From the NCBI RefSeq assembly GCF_009363075.1, contig NZ_CP045293.1, positions 4,092,001 through 4,156,000 of the forward strand: a stretch of 64,000 nt of DNA, written 5' to 3'. Below are positions 8,628 to 16,058 of this stretch, one piece after another (the first letter of the stretch is position 1; each line of letters opens with the position of its first letter). The DNA is from Paenibacillus guangzhouensis. Lineage in GTDB: Bacteria; Bacillota; Bacilli; Paenibacillales; Paenibacillaceae. The notes under the pieces were generated by a model that was given only the letters and a program-made list of their open reading frames with translations, did no database searches and was not told the origin of the DNA. The position numbers and the translations under genes were made by a program.

Positions 8628-9179
8628 ATGATGTACACTAGAACATACGGTTACTATTCATGGCATCCTCCAATGCCCGGCAACCGACATCACAATCCGT
8701 GGGTCAATCCGTCGCATCCCCCCTATTATCCTTGGACTTGCAACCAGAATACGTGTGATAGAGCCATCGTGTTGCGAGATTATGGACCTTATCCGCTCGT
8801 CGTGAATATGGATCAAGCAGCCAAGCAGAACAATAACTACCGTACCGCATTATGGACTGGGAAACACCTGCAAGTAACGTTAATGAGTATCAATCCGGGT
8901 GACGACATCGGGCTCGAAGTCCATCCACATACCGACCAATTCATACGCATTGAAGAGGGTCAAGGACTCGTCATGATGGGAGATCACAAAGATCGGCTAG
9001 ATTTTCATCAAAATGCCTATGACGGTTATGCCATCATGGTCCCAGCCGGGAAATGGCACAATGTCATCAATACCGGACATCAACCGCTTAAGGTATACGC
9101 GATTTACGCGCCGCCTGAGCATCCGTTCGGAACCATTCATGAGACCAAAGCGGCGGCCATGGCCTCAGAACACGCGTAG
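8628..9179 (+). CDS. Cupin-domain protein
   Basis: A 183-residue protein. The first 50 residues are rich in Tyr, Trp, Pro and His (for example YGYYSWHPP and SHPPYYPW), resembling surface or spore-coat tails. The rest is a single cupin barrel with the metal-binding set HPHTDQFIRIEEG and a second-strand histidine in PAGKWHNVINTG. The ATG at 8628 is chosen because GGAGAGGAG lies 5 bp upstream; an ATG 30 bp earlier lacks such a site. A terminator follows directly. Enzymatic activity is not predictable; a metal-dependent isomerase or coat role are both possible. Confidence 0.8.
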   Translation: MMYTRTYGYYSWHPPMPGNRHHNPWVNPSHPPYYPWTCNQNTCDRAIVLRDYGPYPLVVNMDQAAKQNNNYRTALWTGKHLQVTLMSINPGDDIGLEVHPHTDQFIRIEEGQGLVMMGDHKDRLDFHQNAYDGYAIMVPAGKWHNVINTGHQPLKVYAIYAPPEHPFGTIHETKAAAMASEHA

Positions 9180-9206
9180 AGAGGGATCCGTCCCCTCTCT
9201 TTTTTA
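9178..9206 (+). terminator. Intrinsic terminator after cupin gene
   Basis: AGAGAGGG pairs with CCCTCTCT across a short loop and runs into TTTTTT. Confidence 0.85.
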
Positions 9207-9247
9207 TTCTATGCTCGTCTTTCTATTAATTCCAATACTTTACATTT

Positions 9248-9292
9248 CGTAGAATTTCGATAATAATTAACAATTATATACATAATTCTACG
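9248..9292 (+). promoter_or_regulatory. Inverted repeat CGTAGAATT...AATTCTACG upstream of KAS III-like gene
   Basis: Two perfect 9-bp arms are separated by 27 bp of A+T-rich DNA that could hold the promoter -10 region. The repeat ends 12 bp before the start codon. It could be an operator or a weak mRNA hairpin; no cognate regulator is adjacent. Confidence 0.45.
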
Positions 9293-9304
9293 CGAGGTGT
9301 TCCT

Positions 9305-10435
9305 ATGAATTCAGTCTACATTACAAGTATCGGCAAGTTTCTACCCGGCTCCCCTGTCAGCAACGAAGAGATTGAAGATTATCTTGGCAAAATTGGCGGC
9401 AAATCTTCCAAAACCAAGCGCATTATTCTCGAGAAGAATCAAATTCGCGCTCGCTATTATGCGATGGATAAAGAGCAAAAAAGCCTGTACACGAATGCAG
9501 AGATGGCAGCGCTCGCCATCCGCGACGCACTGGAGCGAAACGAAGATGTCTCCGCCCATGATATCGGATTCCTGGCGACAGGCACGACGAGAGCCGACTT
9601 ACTCCTCCCCGGCTTCGCCAGCATGGTGCATGCGGAAGCCGATCTGCCGGTGATGGAAGTCTCTTCGCATGCAGGCTTGTGTGCGAGCGGTATGCAGGCG
9701 ATGAAAACCGCTTATCTCCAAGTGAAGTCGGGAGAGCATGAAGCAGCGATTGCTTGTGCCAGTGAATTCCTGAGCCGTGAATTTAAACATACGAAATTCG
9801 AAGCACAGAGCATCTATAGCGACAGCCGAGTACCATTTGATACAGACTTCCTGCGCTTTATGTTGTCGGATGGCTCAGGTGCTGCCATTCTGCAGCATAC
9901 GCCTGCATCCAAAGAGCTCTCGCTTCGCATTGAATGGATCGATAACAAATCCTATGCGAATCAATACGATGTCTGCATGTATTCCGGTATGAGCAAAGAG
10001 GATGGCATTCCTTCATGGCTCGATTACGCCTCGATCCATGAAGCAGCAGACCGCGGTGCGCTGAACCTGAAGCAAGATGTAAGACTGGTCAACGAGATTA
10101 CGACGGTCGGATCGAATCGGTTCTTGGAGCTTGTGAAGGAAGGTCGGATTGACCCGGACGCGATAGATTGGATGGTCTGCCATTATTCTTCGCACTTTTT
10201 CAAGGAAGAAATTTTCCGCTTGTTAGAGGCTGGCGGGGTGACGATTCCGAATGAGAAGTGGTTCACGAATTTATATACGAAGGGGAATACAGCCGCAGCT
10301 TCGATCTATATCATGCTGGAAGAGCTGCTCAACGAAGGCCATCTCTCAGAAGGCCAACAAGTGATGTGCATCGTGCCCGAGAGCGGTCGATTTCAGACCT
10401 CCATCATGATGTTAACCGTCGTAGGCCCTGCATAA
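9305..10435 (+). CDS. 3-oxoacyl-ACP synthase III-like (thiolase superfamily)
   Basis: A 376-residue thiolase-fold condensing enzyme. The Cys-His-Asn triad of the KAS III/HMG-CoA synthase group is visible: C126 in HAGLCASGM, H293 in VCHYSSHFF, and N328 in KGNTAAAS. The enzyme would load an acyl group on C126 and condense it with a malonyl-type extender, or simply transfer it. GAGGTG precedes the ATG. It stands alone between terminators, away from other fatty-acid genes, and converges with the SCIFF maturase gene. A secondary-metabolite or specialised-lipid role is more likely than housekeeping FabH, but this is inference. Confidence 0.85.
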   Translation: MNSVYITSIGKFLPGSPVSNEEIEDYLGKIGGKSSKTKRIILEKNQIRARYYAMDKEQKSLYTNAEMAALAIRDALERNEDVSAHDIGFLATGTTRADLLLPGFASMVHAEADLPVMEVSSHAGLCASGMQAMKTAYLQVKSGEHEAAIACASEFLSREFKHTKFEAQSIYSDSRVPFDTDFLRFMLSDGSGAAILQHTPASKELSLRIEWIDNKSYANQYDVCMYSGMSKEDGIPSWLDYASIHEAADRGALNLKQDVRLVNEITTVGSNRFLELVKEGRIDPDAIDWMVCHYSSHFFKEEIFRLLEAGGVTIPNEKWFTNLYTKGNTAAASIYIMLEELLNEGHLSEGQQVMCIVPESGRFQTSIMMLTVVGPA

Positions 10436-10465
10436 TGCTATTATTCTATTAAATTTTTTCACAAG

Positions 10466-10510
10466 AAAAGGGGCTCCTCCGTCATTTTTTTGACGATGGA
10501 GCCCCTCTTG
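10466..10510. terminator. Bidirectional terminator between KAS III-like gene and scfB
   Basis: GGGGCTCC/GGAGCCCC outer stem with an inner GTCA-T7-GAC hairpin, lying between the two convergent stop codons. A-rich and T-rich flanks would let it work in both directions. Confidence 0.75.
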
Positions 10511-10517
10511 CATGGAT

Positions 10518-11909
10518 CTAACCGTGATTCTCCATCGCTCGCATCGACTCAGCAACCTTCGCCATCATGGAGCACTCGATTCGCTTGCGGAAGATGTCGC
10601 AGCTGAAGTCATAGATACCGTTGATGGAACCCGTCGCGTGCAGGGCATTGGCCGGACAGCCGCCACTGCAGTACAACTTGGCCCAGCAATCCTTGCATTC
10701 CGGCTTCGAATAGCAGTTGCTCTCTTTGAATTGGCCCTGCAACTCAGGCCGTGTGATCCCGTCCCAGAGATTCCCCATGCTGTAGGCTTCATCCCCTACG
10801 AACTGGTGACAAGGGAATAGCTCGCCCCACGGCGTGACCGCGAGATATTCTGTGCCTGAGCCGCAGCCGGTGATGCGCTTCTGGATGCAAGGGCCTTCGG
10901 AGAGGTCCAGCATGTAATGATAGAAAGTAAACCCTCTACCTTGTTCGTCCCGATCGATCATTTCCTTGGCGAGAATCTCGTATTGATTGTAAATCTCCGG
11001 GAGATCTTCCTCGGTAAGTGCATATGGCTCCCGCGGGTCACAAATGACTGGCTCCATCGAGATTTTATCGAATCCAAGGTCTGCGATATGGAAAATGTCA
11101 TTCGTGAAATCGACATTGTTGCGTGTATAGGTTCCTCTTACATAATATTCTTGGTCGCCGCGTTTCCGGATGAATTCTTGGAACTTCGGAACGATATGAT
11201 CATAGCTTCCTTTTCCGGTCACAGTTGTGCGGAGTCGGTCGTGAACCTCTTTTCTGCCGTCCAAGCTTAATACAACATTGTACATTTCCTGATTTAAGAA
11301 TTCAGTAACCTCATCATTCAGCAGCATGCCGTTCGTCGTGAAGGTAAAGCGGAATTTTTTCTTGTATTCCTTCTCCTTGCTTCTTGCATAAGCCACGATC
11401 TGCTTGACCACCGTCCAAGCCATCAGCGGTTCCCCACCGAAGAAGTCAATATCAAGGTTGCGATGATGACCCGAATGTTCCAGCAGGTAATCGATCGCTT
11501 TCTGTCCAACCTCATAGCTCATAAGCGCGCGGTCGCCGTTGTACTTCCCTTGGCTTGCGAAGCAATAATCGCAAGACAAATTACAAGTATGCGCGACATT
11601 AAGACAGAGTGCCTTCACATACGTCTTACGATTTTTCAGATCGATGGAGAGATCCTCATACGGATCCTGGGTGAATAGCTGCCCCTGGCTTTTCAGCTCC
11701 TCAACCTCCGCAATGGTGCCTCGAATGCTCTCTTCAGTAATGGCCGGATCATATTCATATTTCTCCAGCATGAAGGATAAGATCTCGTCCGGGGACGTTT
11801 GCTCATACAACGCAATGACATCATACGCCAAGTCGTCGACCACATGCACCGAGCCGCTATAGGTATCGAGCACGATGTTATATCCGTTAAGTTGATATTG
11901 ATGAATCAT
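10518..11909 (-). CDS. scfB: SCIFF peptide maturase, radical SAM/SPASM protein
   Basis: A 463-residue radical SAM enzyme. The [4Fe-4S] motif CNLSCDYC (C109, C113, C116 from the chosen start) precedes the GGEP block. The C-terminal SPASM region (about 330-450) has many cysteines, including GCGSGTEYLAVTPWGELFPCHQF, CKDCWAKLYCSGGCPANA and SCDIFRKRIEC. This pattern matches the maturases that install thioether bridges on SCIFF precursors (CteB/Tte1186 group, ranthipeptides). I take the ATG at 11909 (MIHQYQLNGYNIVLD) since AAGGAG precedes it; an in-frame TTG lies 45 bp upstream. The precursor gene is directly upstream on the same strand, separated by a hairpin. Confidence 0.9.
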   Translation of the reverse strand: MIHQYQLNGYNIVLDTYSGSVHVVDDLAYDVIALYEQTSPDEILSFMLEKYEYDPAITEESIRGTIAEVEELKSQGQLFTQDPYEDLSIDLKNRKTYVKALCLNVAHTCNLSCDYCFASQGKYNGDRALMSYEVGQKAIDYLLEHSGHHRNLDIDFFGGEPLMAWTVVKQIVAYARSKEKEYKKKFRFTFTTNGMLLNDEVTEFLNQEMYNVVLSLDGRKEVHDRLRTTVTGKGSYDHIVPKFQEFIRKRGDQEYYVRGTYTRNNVDFTNDIFHIADLGFDKISMEPVICDPREPYALTEEDLPEIYNQYEILAKEMIDRDEQGRGFTFYHYMLDLSEGPCIQKRITGCGSGTEYLAVTPWGELFPCHQFVGDEAYSMGNLWDGITRPELQGQFKESNCYSKPECKDCWAKLYCSGGCPANALHATGSINGIYDFSCDIFRKRIECSMMAKVAESMRAMENHG

Positions 11910-11952
11910 TCTGTGAATCAAACTCCTTTTTGCCTGCAAATTGACACGGTTC

Positions 11953-11988
11953 AAAAAAATAGCCGCCCATCGACAGCGCAGTGGGCGG
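11953..11988 (-). terminator. Hairpin with T run between SCIFF precursor and maturase
   Basis: On the minus strand, CCGCCCA pairs with TGGGCGG and is followed by a seven-T run. It lies just after the precursor stop. It likely ends most transcripts so that the precursor is made in excess of the maturase. Confidence 0.75.
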
Positions 11989-12007
11989 TGAATGAAATGC
12001 CAAAAAC

Positions 12008-12157
12008 CTATTTGTTCATTGCGTTCTCACAACGCTGGTTCGCAACGCCGCAGGACGTCTTGCAAGCCGACTGGCAAGATGTCTGGCATGCCCCGCATCC
12101 GCCGTGCTTAGCCGTATCCATCAGTGTACGTGTGCTTAGTGTTACGATTCTTTTCAT
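12008..12157 (-). CDS. scfA: SCIFF ranthipeptide precursor (six cysteines in about 45 residues)
   Basis: A 49-residue peptide below usual gene-finder limits. Its N-terminal leader MKRIVTLSTRTLM is followed by a core with six cysteines (C21, C24, C28, C32, C36, C43) in the order CGAC, QTSC, QSAC, KTSC and a last Cys near the end (QRCEN). This is the conserved SCIFF core. It lies immediately upstream of a SCIFF maturase gene on the same strand, which makes the call strong. GGAG lies about 9 bp upstream of the ATG. By analogy with CteA, at least one Cys-to-Thr thioether is expected; the number and sites here are inference. The mature peptide's function is not established in any species I know of. 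Confidence 0.93.
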   Translation of the reverse strand: MKRIVTLSTRTLMDTAKHGGCGACQTSCQSACKTSCGVANQRCENAMNK

Positions 12158-12210
12158 CCTAAATAACTCCTCTGTCAATTCAATTGGTTCAACCCTGTTC
12201 AGAATATAAT

Positions 12211-12224
12211 GTGAATGAATTCAC
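12211..12224. promoter_or_regulatory. Perfect palindrome GTGAAT-GA-ATTCAC upstream of scfA
   Basis: A 6-2-6 dyad lies 54 bp before the scfA start, beside an A+T-rich stretch (TATATT on the minus strand) that could be its -10. It may be a repressor or activator site, but no regulator gene adjoins it. Confidence 0.35.
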
Positions 12225-12307
12225 TTTATTTCCTTTTCCAAGGGTAGCAACGACCGTGGATGTACGTCAATCAAATCGATCACACCCGCGCTCGCCATCA
12301 TTTTGTA

Positions 12308-12336
12308 TTGATTTCATACCAAAAAGTGGTTAAAAT
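12308..12336 (+). promoter_or_regulatory. Sigma-A-type promoter for FGE-like gene
   Basis: TTGATT (12308-12313) and TAAAAT (12331-12336) are separated by 17 bp, 32 bp before the GTG start. Confidence 0.55.
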
Positions 12337-12367
12337 GTGTGGAATCACATCATAGGAGGATGAATGA

Positions 12368-13048
12368 GTGTCCAATGAAATCAAGCATCACGTGGACTAC
12401 CCGATGGTGCACATTCCTGGGGGAAACGTTGCATTGCGAGACGATCGCATCAAGAAAACATGGAGATCGGAGATCAAACCGTTTCTTCTCGCCCCCTATC
12501 CTGTCACGATAGAACAATATCTTGCCGTCACAGGTCAACCCGCTTCCGTAACCGCTGAGGATCTGACACCTGTCGTCAATATCTCATGGCATGAGGCTAT
12601 CGCGTATTGTAATCAACTCTCGCAGCAAGCTGGACTCCTACCTTGTTATTCCGTAAGCTCAGATGGCGAGCATGTCACTTGGCATGAGGAAGCGAACGGT
12701 TATCGACTTCCGACCGAAGCCGAGTGGCAATATGCATGTAAAGCCGGAACCACGGCCTATCAATATGGAGAGCTGCATGAGATTGCTTGGTATCATGATA
12801 ATTCCGAAGGCAGACGTCATAATGTAGGCCAAAAAGCGCCAAATGCCTGGGGGTTGTACGATATGCTGGGGAATGTCTGGGAATGGTGCTATGATCTCTA
12901 TGATACCGAAGTATACGGTACCTACCGTATTTTCCGTGGAGGCAGCTGGGCTGAAGAGGCCCGGGGATGCGGGTCGACGTGCCGCAGACGCAGCCACCCC
13001 ACCCTCCGTATCGACGATCTTGGCTTCCGTCTTGCCCGTTCGATATAA
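12368..13048 (+). CDS. Formylglycine-generating-enzyme (SUMF1/FGE-sulfatase) domain protein
   Basis: A 226-residue protein with the complete FGE-sulfatase fold signature: PMVHIPGG at the start, VVNISWHEAIAYCN, NGYRLPTEAEWQYACKAG, WGLYDMLGNVWEWCYD, and a final RGGSW...LGFRLARS. True FGEs use two copper-binding cysteines near the C-terminus. By eye alignment the second (C201) and a third (C205, in GCGSTC) are kept, while the first position is Glu. It may therefore not make formylglycine, and no sulfatase gene is nearby. The GTG start has GGAGGA 7 bp upstream. It is divergent from the SCIFF locus, a suggestive but unproven association with a cysteine-rich peptide. Confidence 0.85.
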   Translation: MSNEIKHHVDYPMVHIPGGNVALRDDRIKKTWRSEIKPFLLAPYPVTIEQYLAVTGQPASVTAEDLTPVVNISWHEAIAYCNQLSQQAGLLPCYSVSSDGEHVTWHEEANGYRLPTEAEWQYACKAGTTAYQYGELHEIAWYHDNSEGRRHNVGQKAPNAWGLYDMLGNVWEWCYDLYDTEVYGTYRIFRGGSWAEEARGCGSTCRRRSHPTLRIDDLGFRLARSI

Positions 13049-13054
13049 CGATAG

Positions 13055-13085
13055 AGAAGACACGGAGATCGCTTCCGTGTCTTCT
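13055..13085. terminator. Terminator hairpin AGAAGACACGGA/TCCGTGTCTTCT
   Basis: A perfect 12-bp stem with a 7-nt loop sits between the convergent FGE-like and stalk-protein genes. No long T run is seen on the plus side. Confidence 0.65.
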
Positions 13086-13103
13086 AAGGTCTATCCGCCT
13101 CGT

Positions 13104-14798
13104 CTATAAGTTCTTCCAAATATGAAAGGCTATTCGTTCCCCTTGAAATAGATCCTGCCCTTCCATATCCAACAACGGACCAAATCTCAGCTCGAAATCT
13201 TTGTTCTTATCGAAGTGATTCGCTGGCACAAGCAAAACCGCCATCGTCTCTACGCTTTCGCCCGCTTGTAACACCTCGCTAGTCTTCGGCGCTAACGTTT
13301 GCGTTGCCTTCACCGTCGCGGACGATTGCGGCAACGAGAGCAATACAGCCAAATCACTTAGCTTTAGCAATTCCGACGAATCATTCTGGATCCGATATTT
13401 CGCTGTTAACGCAACAACCCCCTGATCCCCAAATCCCGAGAAAGAGCTGCTATGTGCCGCATCGATCTTCAGCTTCGCCCATTGATATCCTTCGAGCGTA
13501 ATCTTGATGTTACTCACTTGATCGCTTCGCTTGGGCTCGAAGGTAAAGAGCACCTGCTTCTCGGCAATATTTTGCGTCGTTAGCAGATCGGAATAAGGCT
13601 GTTCTTGCGGCTTCTTCGTTCCGCTGTCTTGATCCTCTTTCAACAGGAAATCACGGCCGCCAATTCGCAGCATATTGACCTTAGGTTGTTCGGGCAAGAA
13701 AAATAACAGCTTTTTTGTTATGCCATCCTTATAGTTGAGCAAGAGCGTATAATCCGAAATCGTGTATGTTCCAGAGGCATTGGATTCAGACATAACCCTC
13801 GTGGATATGCCGGATTTATCGCCTGAATCCGAACCGTCCGATGTGAATCCGTTGAAGCTGCTGTCCGCGAAGTACCCGTCTTTGGCGAAGACATATGTGA
13901 GCGAGCTTGCCAATCCACTGCCAGCACTTGATGAGTAACTGAACGATTCGTATTTGCCTTGCAGCTTCAAGCCGCTGGCTGGCGCGTATTTCGTATATTT
14001 ATCACCATCAATCTCCAGTTCTGTATCCGACACCACTTTATACGAATACGATTTTCCATTGCTTAGTGCGATCGTATTGCCTTTAATTTCATACGAAAGA
14101 CACGCATCGCGGTTGCAATCGAGAGCGTCGATACCGCCATCCGGCAATGTCGTAGCCACCTGTTTATCGTTAACGAAGTAATAATAATCCCAGCATAGAT
14201 TCGGGCACCCGCGAAGCCCTCCCACATCCATTTCCCAATGGGCATAGAAATCTCGAGCTGCAGCTCTCTGGCCTGCGACTGGAACACCTTTATTTGCTTC
14301 GACTTGCGCGTCTGCCCTTGTAAGTCCTTTGACCTTCATGAATTCCTCGCTATAGATGCTGATCACTTGCTGCGTACTATTCCAGCCCACGACCGCTCCC
14401 GTCGCTTCTCCGACAAACCGCAGCGGAACCAACGTATGACCCTTGACCGTTGTACCCGGCGTCGTTAGCGCAACCGGCTTCCCGTTAATCTGCACTGTTT
14501 TGCTGTTAAGCTTGAGCGAAAAAGTCTGATTTCCTTTCTTACCGCTAATCGTCTCCGTCTGTGGATCCCAAGCGATATCAATACCGAGCGCTTCAAACAA
14601 CGGCCGAAGCTGAACCAAGGTCGTGCCATTGTACGTTAGCGGAGCAACGGAAAATGCAACCGGCTGTTGATCTGTATATACTTCGATCTGCTTTTCTTTG
14701 GATTCTGCCGTCGAAGGGATCAAGAGCATGAATATCGCTGCAAGCATGATAGCGCCCATCACGATGATGGACATTTTAATGTTCCTCATCTCTAACAA
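13104..14798 (-). CDS. Exported protein with copper-amine-oxidase N-terminal (stalk) domain
   Basis: A 564-residue secreted or membrane-anchored protein. One hydrophobic segment near residues 8-28 (IIVMGAIMLAAIFMLLIP) serves as a signal or anchor. Residues 40-150 hold the tandem stalk motif of the Cu_amine_oxidN1 family: LVQLRPLFEALGIDIAWD, then LVPLRFVGEATGAVVGWN. These domains are common in Paenibacillus wall-associated proteins and bind no copper themselves. The remaining 400 residues are beta-rich and unrecognised. The TTG at 14798 is favoured, with GGAGAGG 8 bp before it; the ATG at 14822 overlaps that ribosome site. Confidence 0.8.
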   Translation of the reverse strand: MLEMRNIKMSIIVMGAIMLAAIFMLLIPSTAESKEKQIEVYTDQQPVAFSVAPLTYNGTTLVQLRPLFEALGIDIAWDPQTETISGKKGNQTFSLKLNSKTVQINGKPVALTTPGTTVKGHTLVPLRFVGEATGAVVGWNSTQQVISIYSEEFMKVKGLTRADAQVEANKGVPVAGQRAAARDFYAHWEMDVGGLRGCPNLCWDYYYFVNDKQVATTLPDGGIDALDCNRDACLSYEIKGNTIALSNGKSYSYKVVSDTELEIDGDKYTKYAPASGLKLQGKYESFSYSSSAGSGLASSLTYVFAKDGYFADSSFNGFTSDGSDSGDKSGISTRVMSESNASGTYTISDYTLLLNYKDGITKKLLFFLPEQPKVNMLRIGGRDFLLKEDQDSGTKKPQEQPYSDLLTTQNIAEKQVLFTFEPKRSDQVSNIKITLEGYQWAKLKIDAAHSSSFSGFGDQGVVALTAKYRIQNDSSELLKLSDLAVLLSLPQSSATVKATQTLAPKTSEVLQAGESVETMAVLLVPANHFDKNKDFELRFGPLLDMEGQDLFQGERIAFHIWKNL

Positions 14799-14997
14799 AG
14801 GGTAAACCTCTCCTTCCTCCATTTGGTTACCCCTTCATTTTATTGTTGGTGTGGCGCTAACAGACCTATTTTGCAGCTTTCAGTAAATAACATTATTCCC
14901 AGTAAGGTATGCCGTTCAAGAGAAACGATTCATGATTTAAATAAGATGAGATTTCACTGCTGACGAATTCGATCTCCCCTTTTCCATCCAACATGGC

Positions 14998-15873
14998 TTA
15001 CGCGATCGATGTCACAGGATGCTTCACATGTACCGGGTATTGAACTCTCCCATTCGTCCTCACAAACAGCCCATTCTCGCAGCGAATCCTTTTCAGCTCA
15101 AGGCTAGGATCATCCGGGGTATAGTAGAATGTGACTTTTTCTGTATCAATACCTGCTATTTTCGCCAAAATCGAATGCGTGTTGACCTCTCGTATGTGGA
15201 CCAGATCGTAAATCTCCATATGGCCATTCTCTTGCTTATACACGCAAATAACGTCCTCATCCGCCAAATAATACATATCATCGCTGAATATGTTCAAAGC
15301 GTAGAACATAAAAATTCCTTGCGTGTGTATGGTTCCGAACCGCTTCGAAACCGGCATTCTTATGGATACGAAATGATTAATGAACTGCAGATCATCCGGA
15401 TCATGCACATTCAGCTTGCGAATAGCCGCAGGCTCCTTCCGGCTTGGCGAATAGTCCATCCAACACTGCTCTTCCTCCACCGCTTCGAACCCAAACTTCG
15501 GATAATAATCCAATACTGCATCATTTGCGAAGAGATACATCACATCATACTGGTTCTCGAAATCTTCCAGTACGTTGGTCATTAATCGGCGTGATAATCC
15601 CTGCCCTCGATAATCCTCATGCGTCATGACGGTACCGATTTGAATCGCGCTTCTATTTTCGCCGTCGATCATAATATCAAGCAGGTTCACCGAGACATTA
15701 GCAATCACTTGGTCCCCAATAGCGAATGAATACGGAATATACCGATCATTCCAAAAACCATGCTGATACCACGCTTCAAAACTGATTCCGAATGTCTTAA
15801 CAGCTAGTTCATCGAAACTTTTCCTAAGCATTTCATGCTGTTTATAGTCTTTCACCAAACGAGGTTCATGCAT
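14998..15873 (-). CDS. GNAT-family N-acetyltransferase
   Basis: A 291-residue protein with a GNAT fold in the first 140 residues: IQIGTVMTHEDYRGQGLSRR carries the acetyl-CoA pyrophosphate-binding Q/RxxGxG/A loop, and YYPKFGFEAV is the usual beta-bulge end. The C-terminal half resembles the extended region of Eis-like or two-domain acetyltransferases, but I could not assign it. GGGAGGGG precedes the ATG. The substrate is unknown. It is a single-gene unit beside unrelated genes. About 170 bp of non-coding DNA separate it from the stalk gene; a 34-codon open frame there has no ribosome site. Confidence 0.85.
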   Translation of the reverse strand: MHEPRLVKDYKQHEMLRKSFDELAVKTFGISFEAWYQHGFWNDRYIPYSFAIGDQVIANVSVNLLDIMIDGENRSAIQIGTVMTHEDYRGQGLSRRLMTNVLEDFENQYDVMYLFANDAVLDYYPKFGFEAVEEEQCWMDYSPSRKEPAAIRKLNVHDPDDLQFINHFVSIRMPVSKRFGTIHTQGIFMFYALNIFSDDMYYLADEDVICVYKQENGHMEIYDLVHIREVNTHSILAKIAGIDTEKVTFYYTPDDPSLELKRIRCENGLFVRTNGRVQYPVHVKHPVTSIA

Positions 15874-15999
15874 CGTTGCCCCTCCCTATCCAAATGAAAT
15901 AAATCCACATATCTTTCACTAGAATACAACCTTACCACTCGAAAAAAATAGGTAAACAATGATTATAACGAATCGGTGAACGGCTGCATTATTTGGTTG

Positions 16000-16013
16000 C
16001 TTAAGCGCTTTCA
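16000..16013 (+). promoter_or_regulatory. Possible CcpA cre box upstream of antiporter
   Basis: CTTAAGCGCTTTCA closely matches the cre palindrome; the right half is perfect (GCGCTTTCA). It overlaps the region just before a TATAAT-like box (16016-16021), so it may mediate carbon-catabolite control of the antiporter operon. Confidence 0.45.
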
Positions 16014-16058
16014 TGTATAATGTAGGGAAGTCTGATGAGGGAGGGAGATCTGCATTGT

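Noticed and set aside
14890-14995. 34-codon frame directly after the GNAT stop (MLDGKGEIEFVSS...)
   Set aside because: No ribosome site and too short to judge; it may be a decayed remnant but support is absent.
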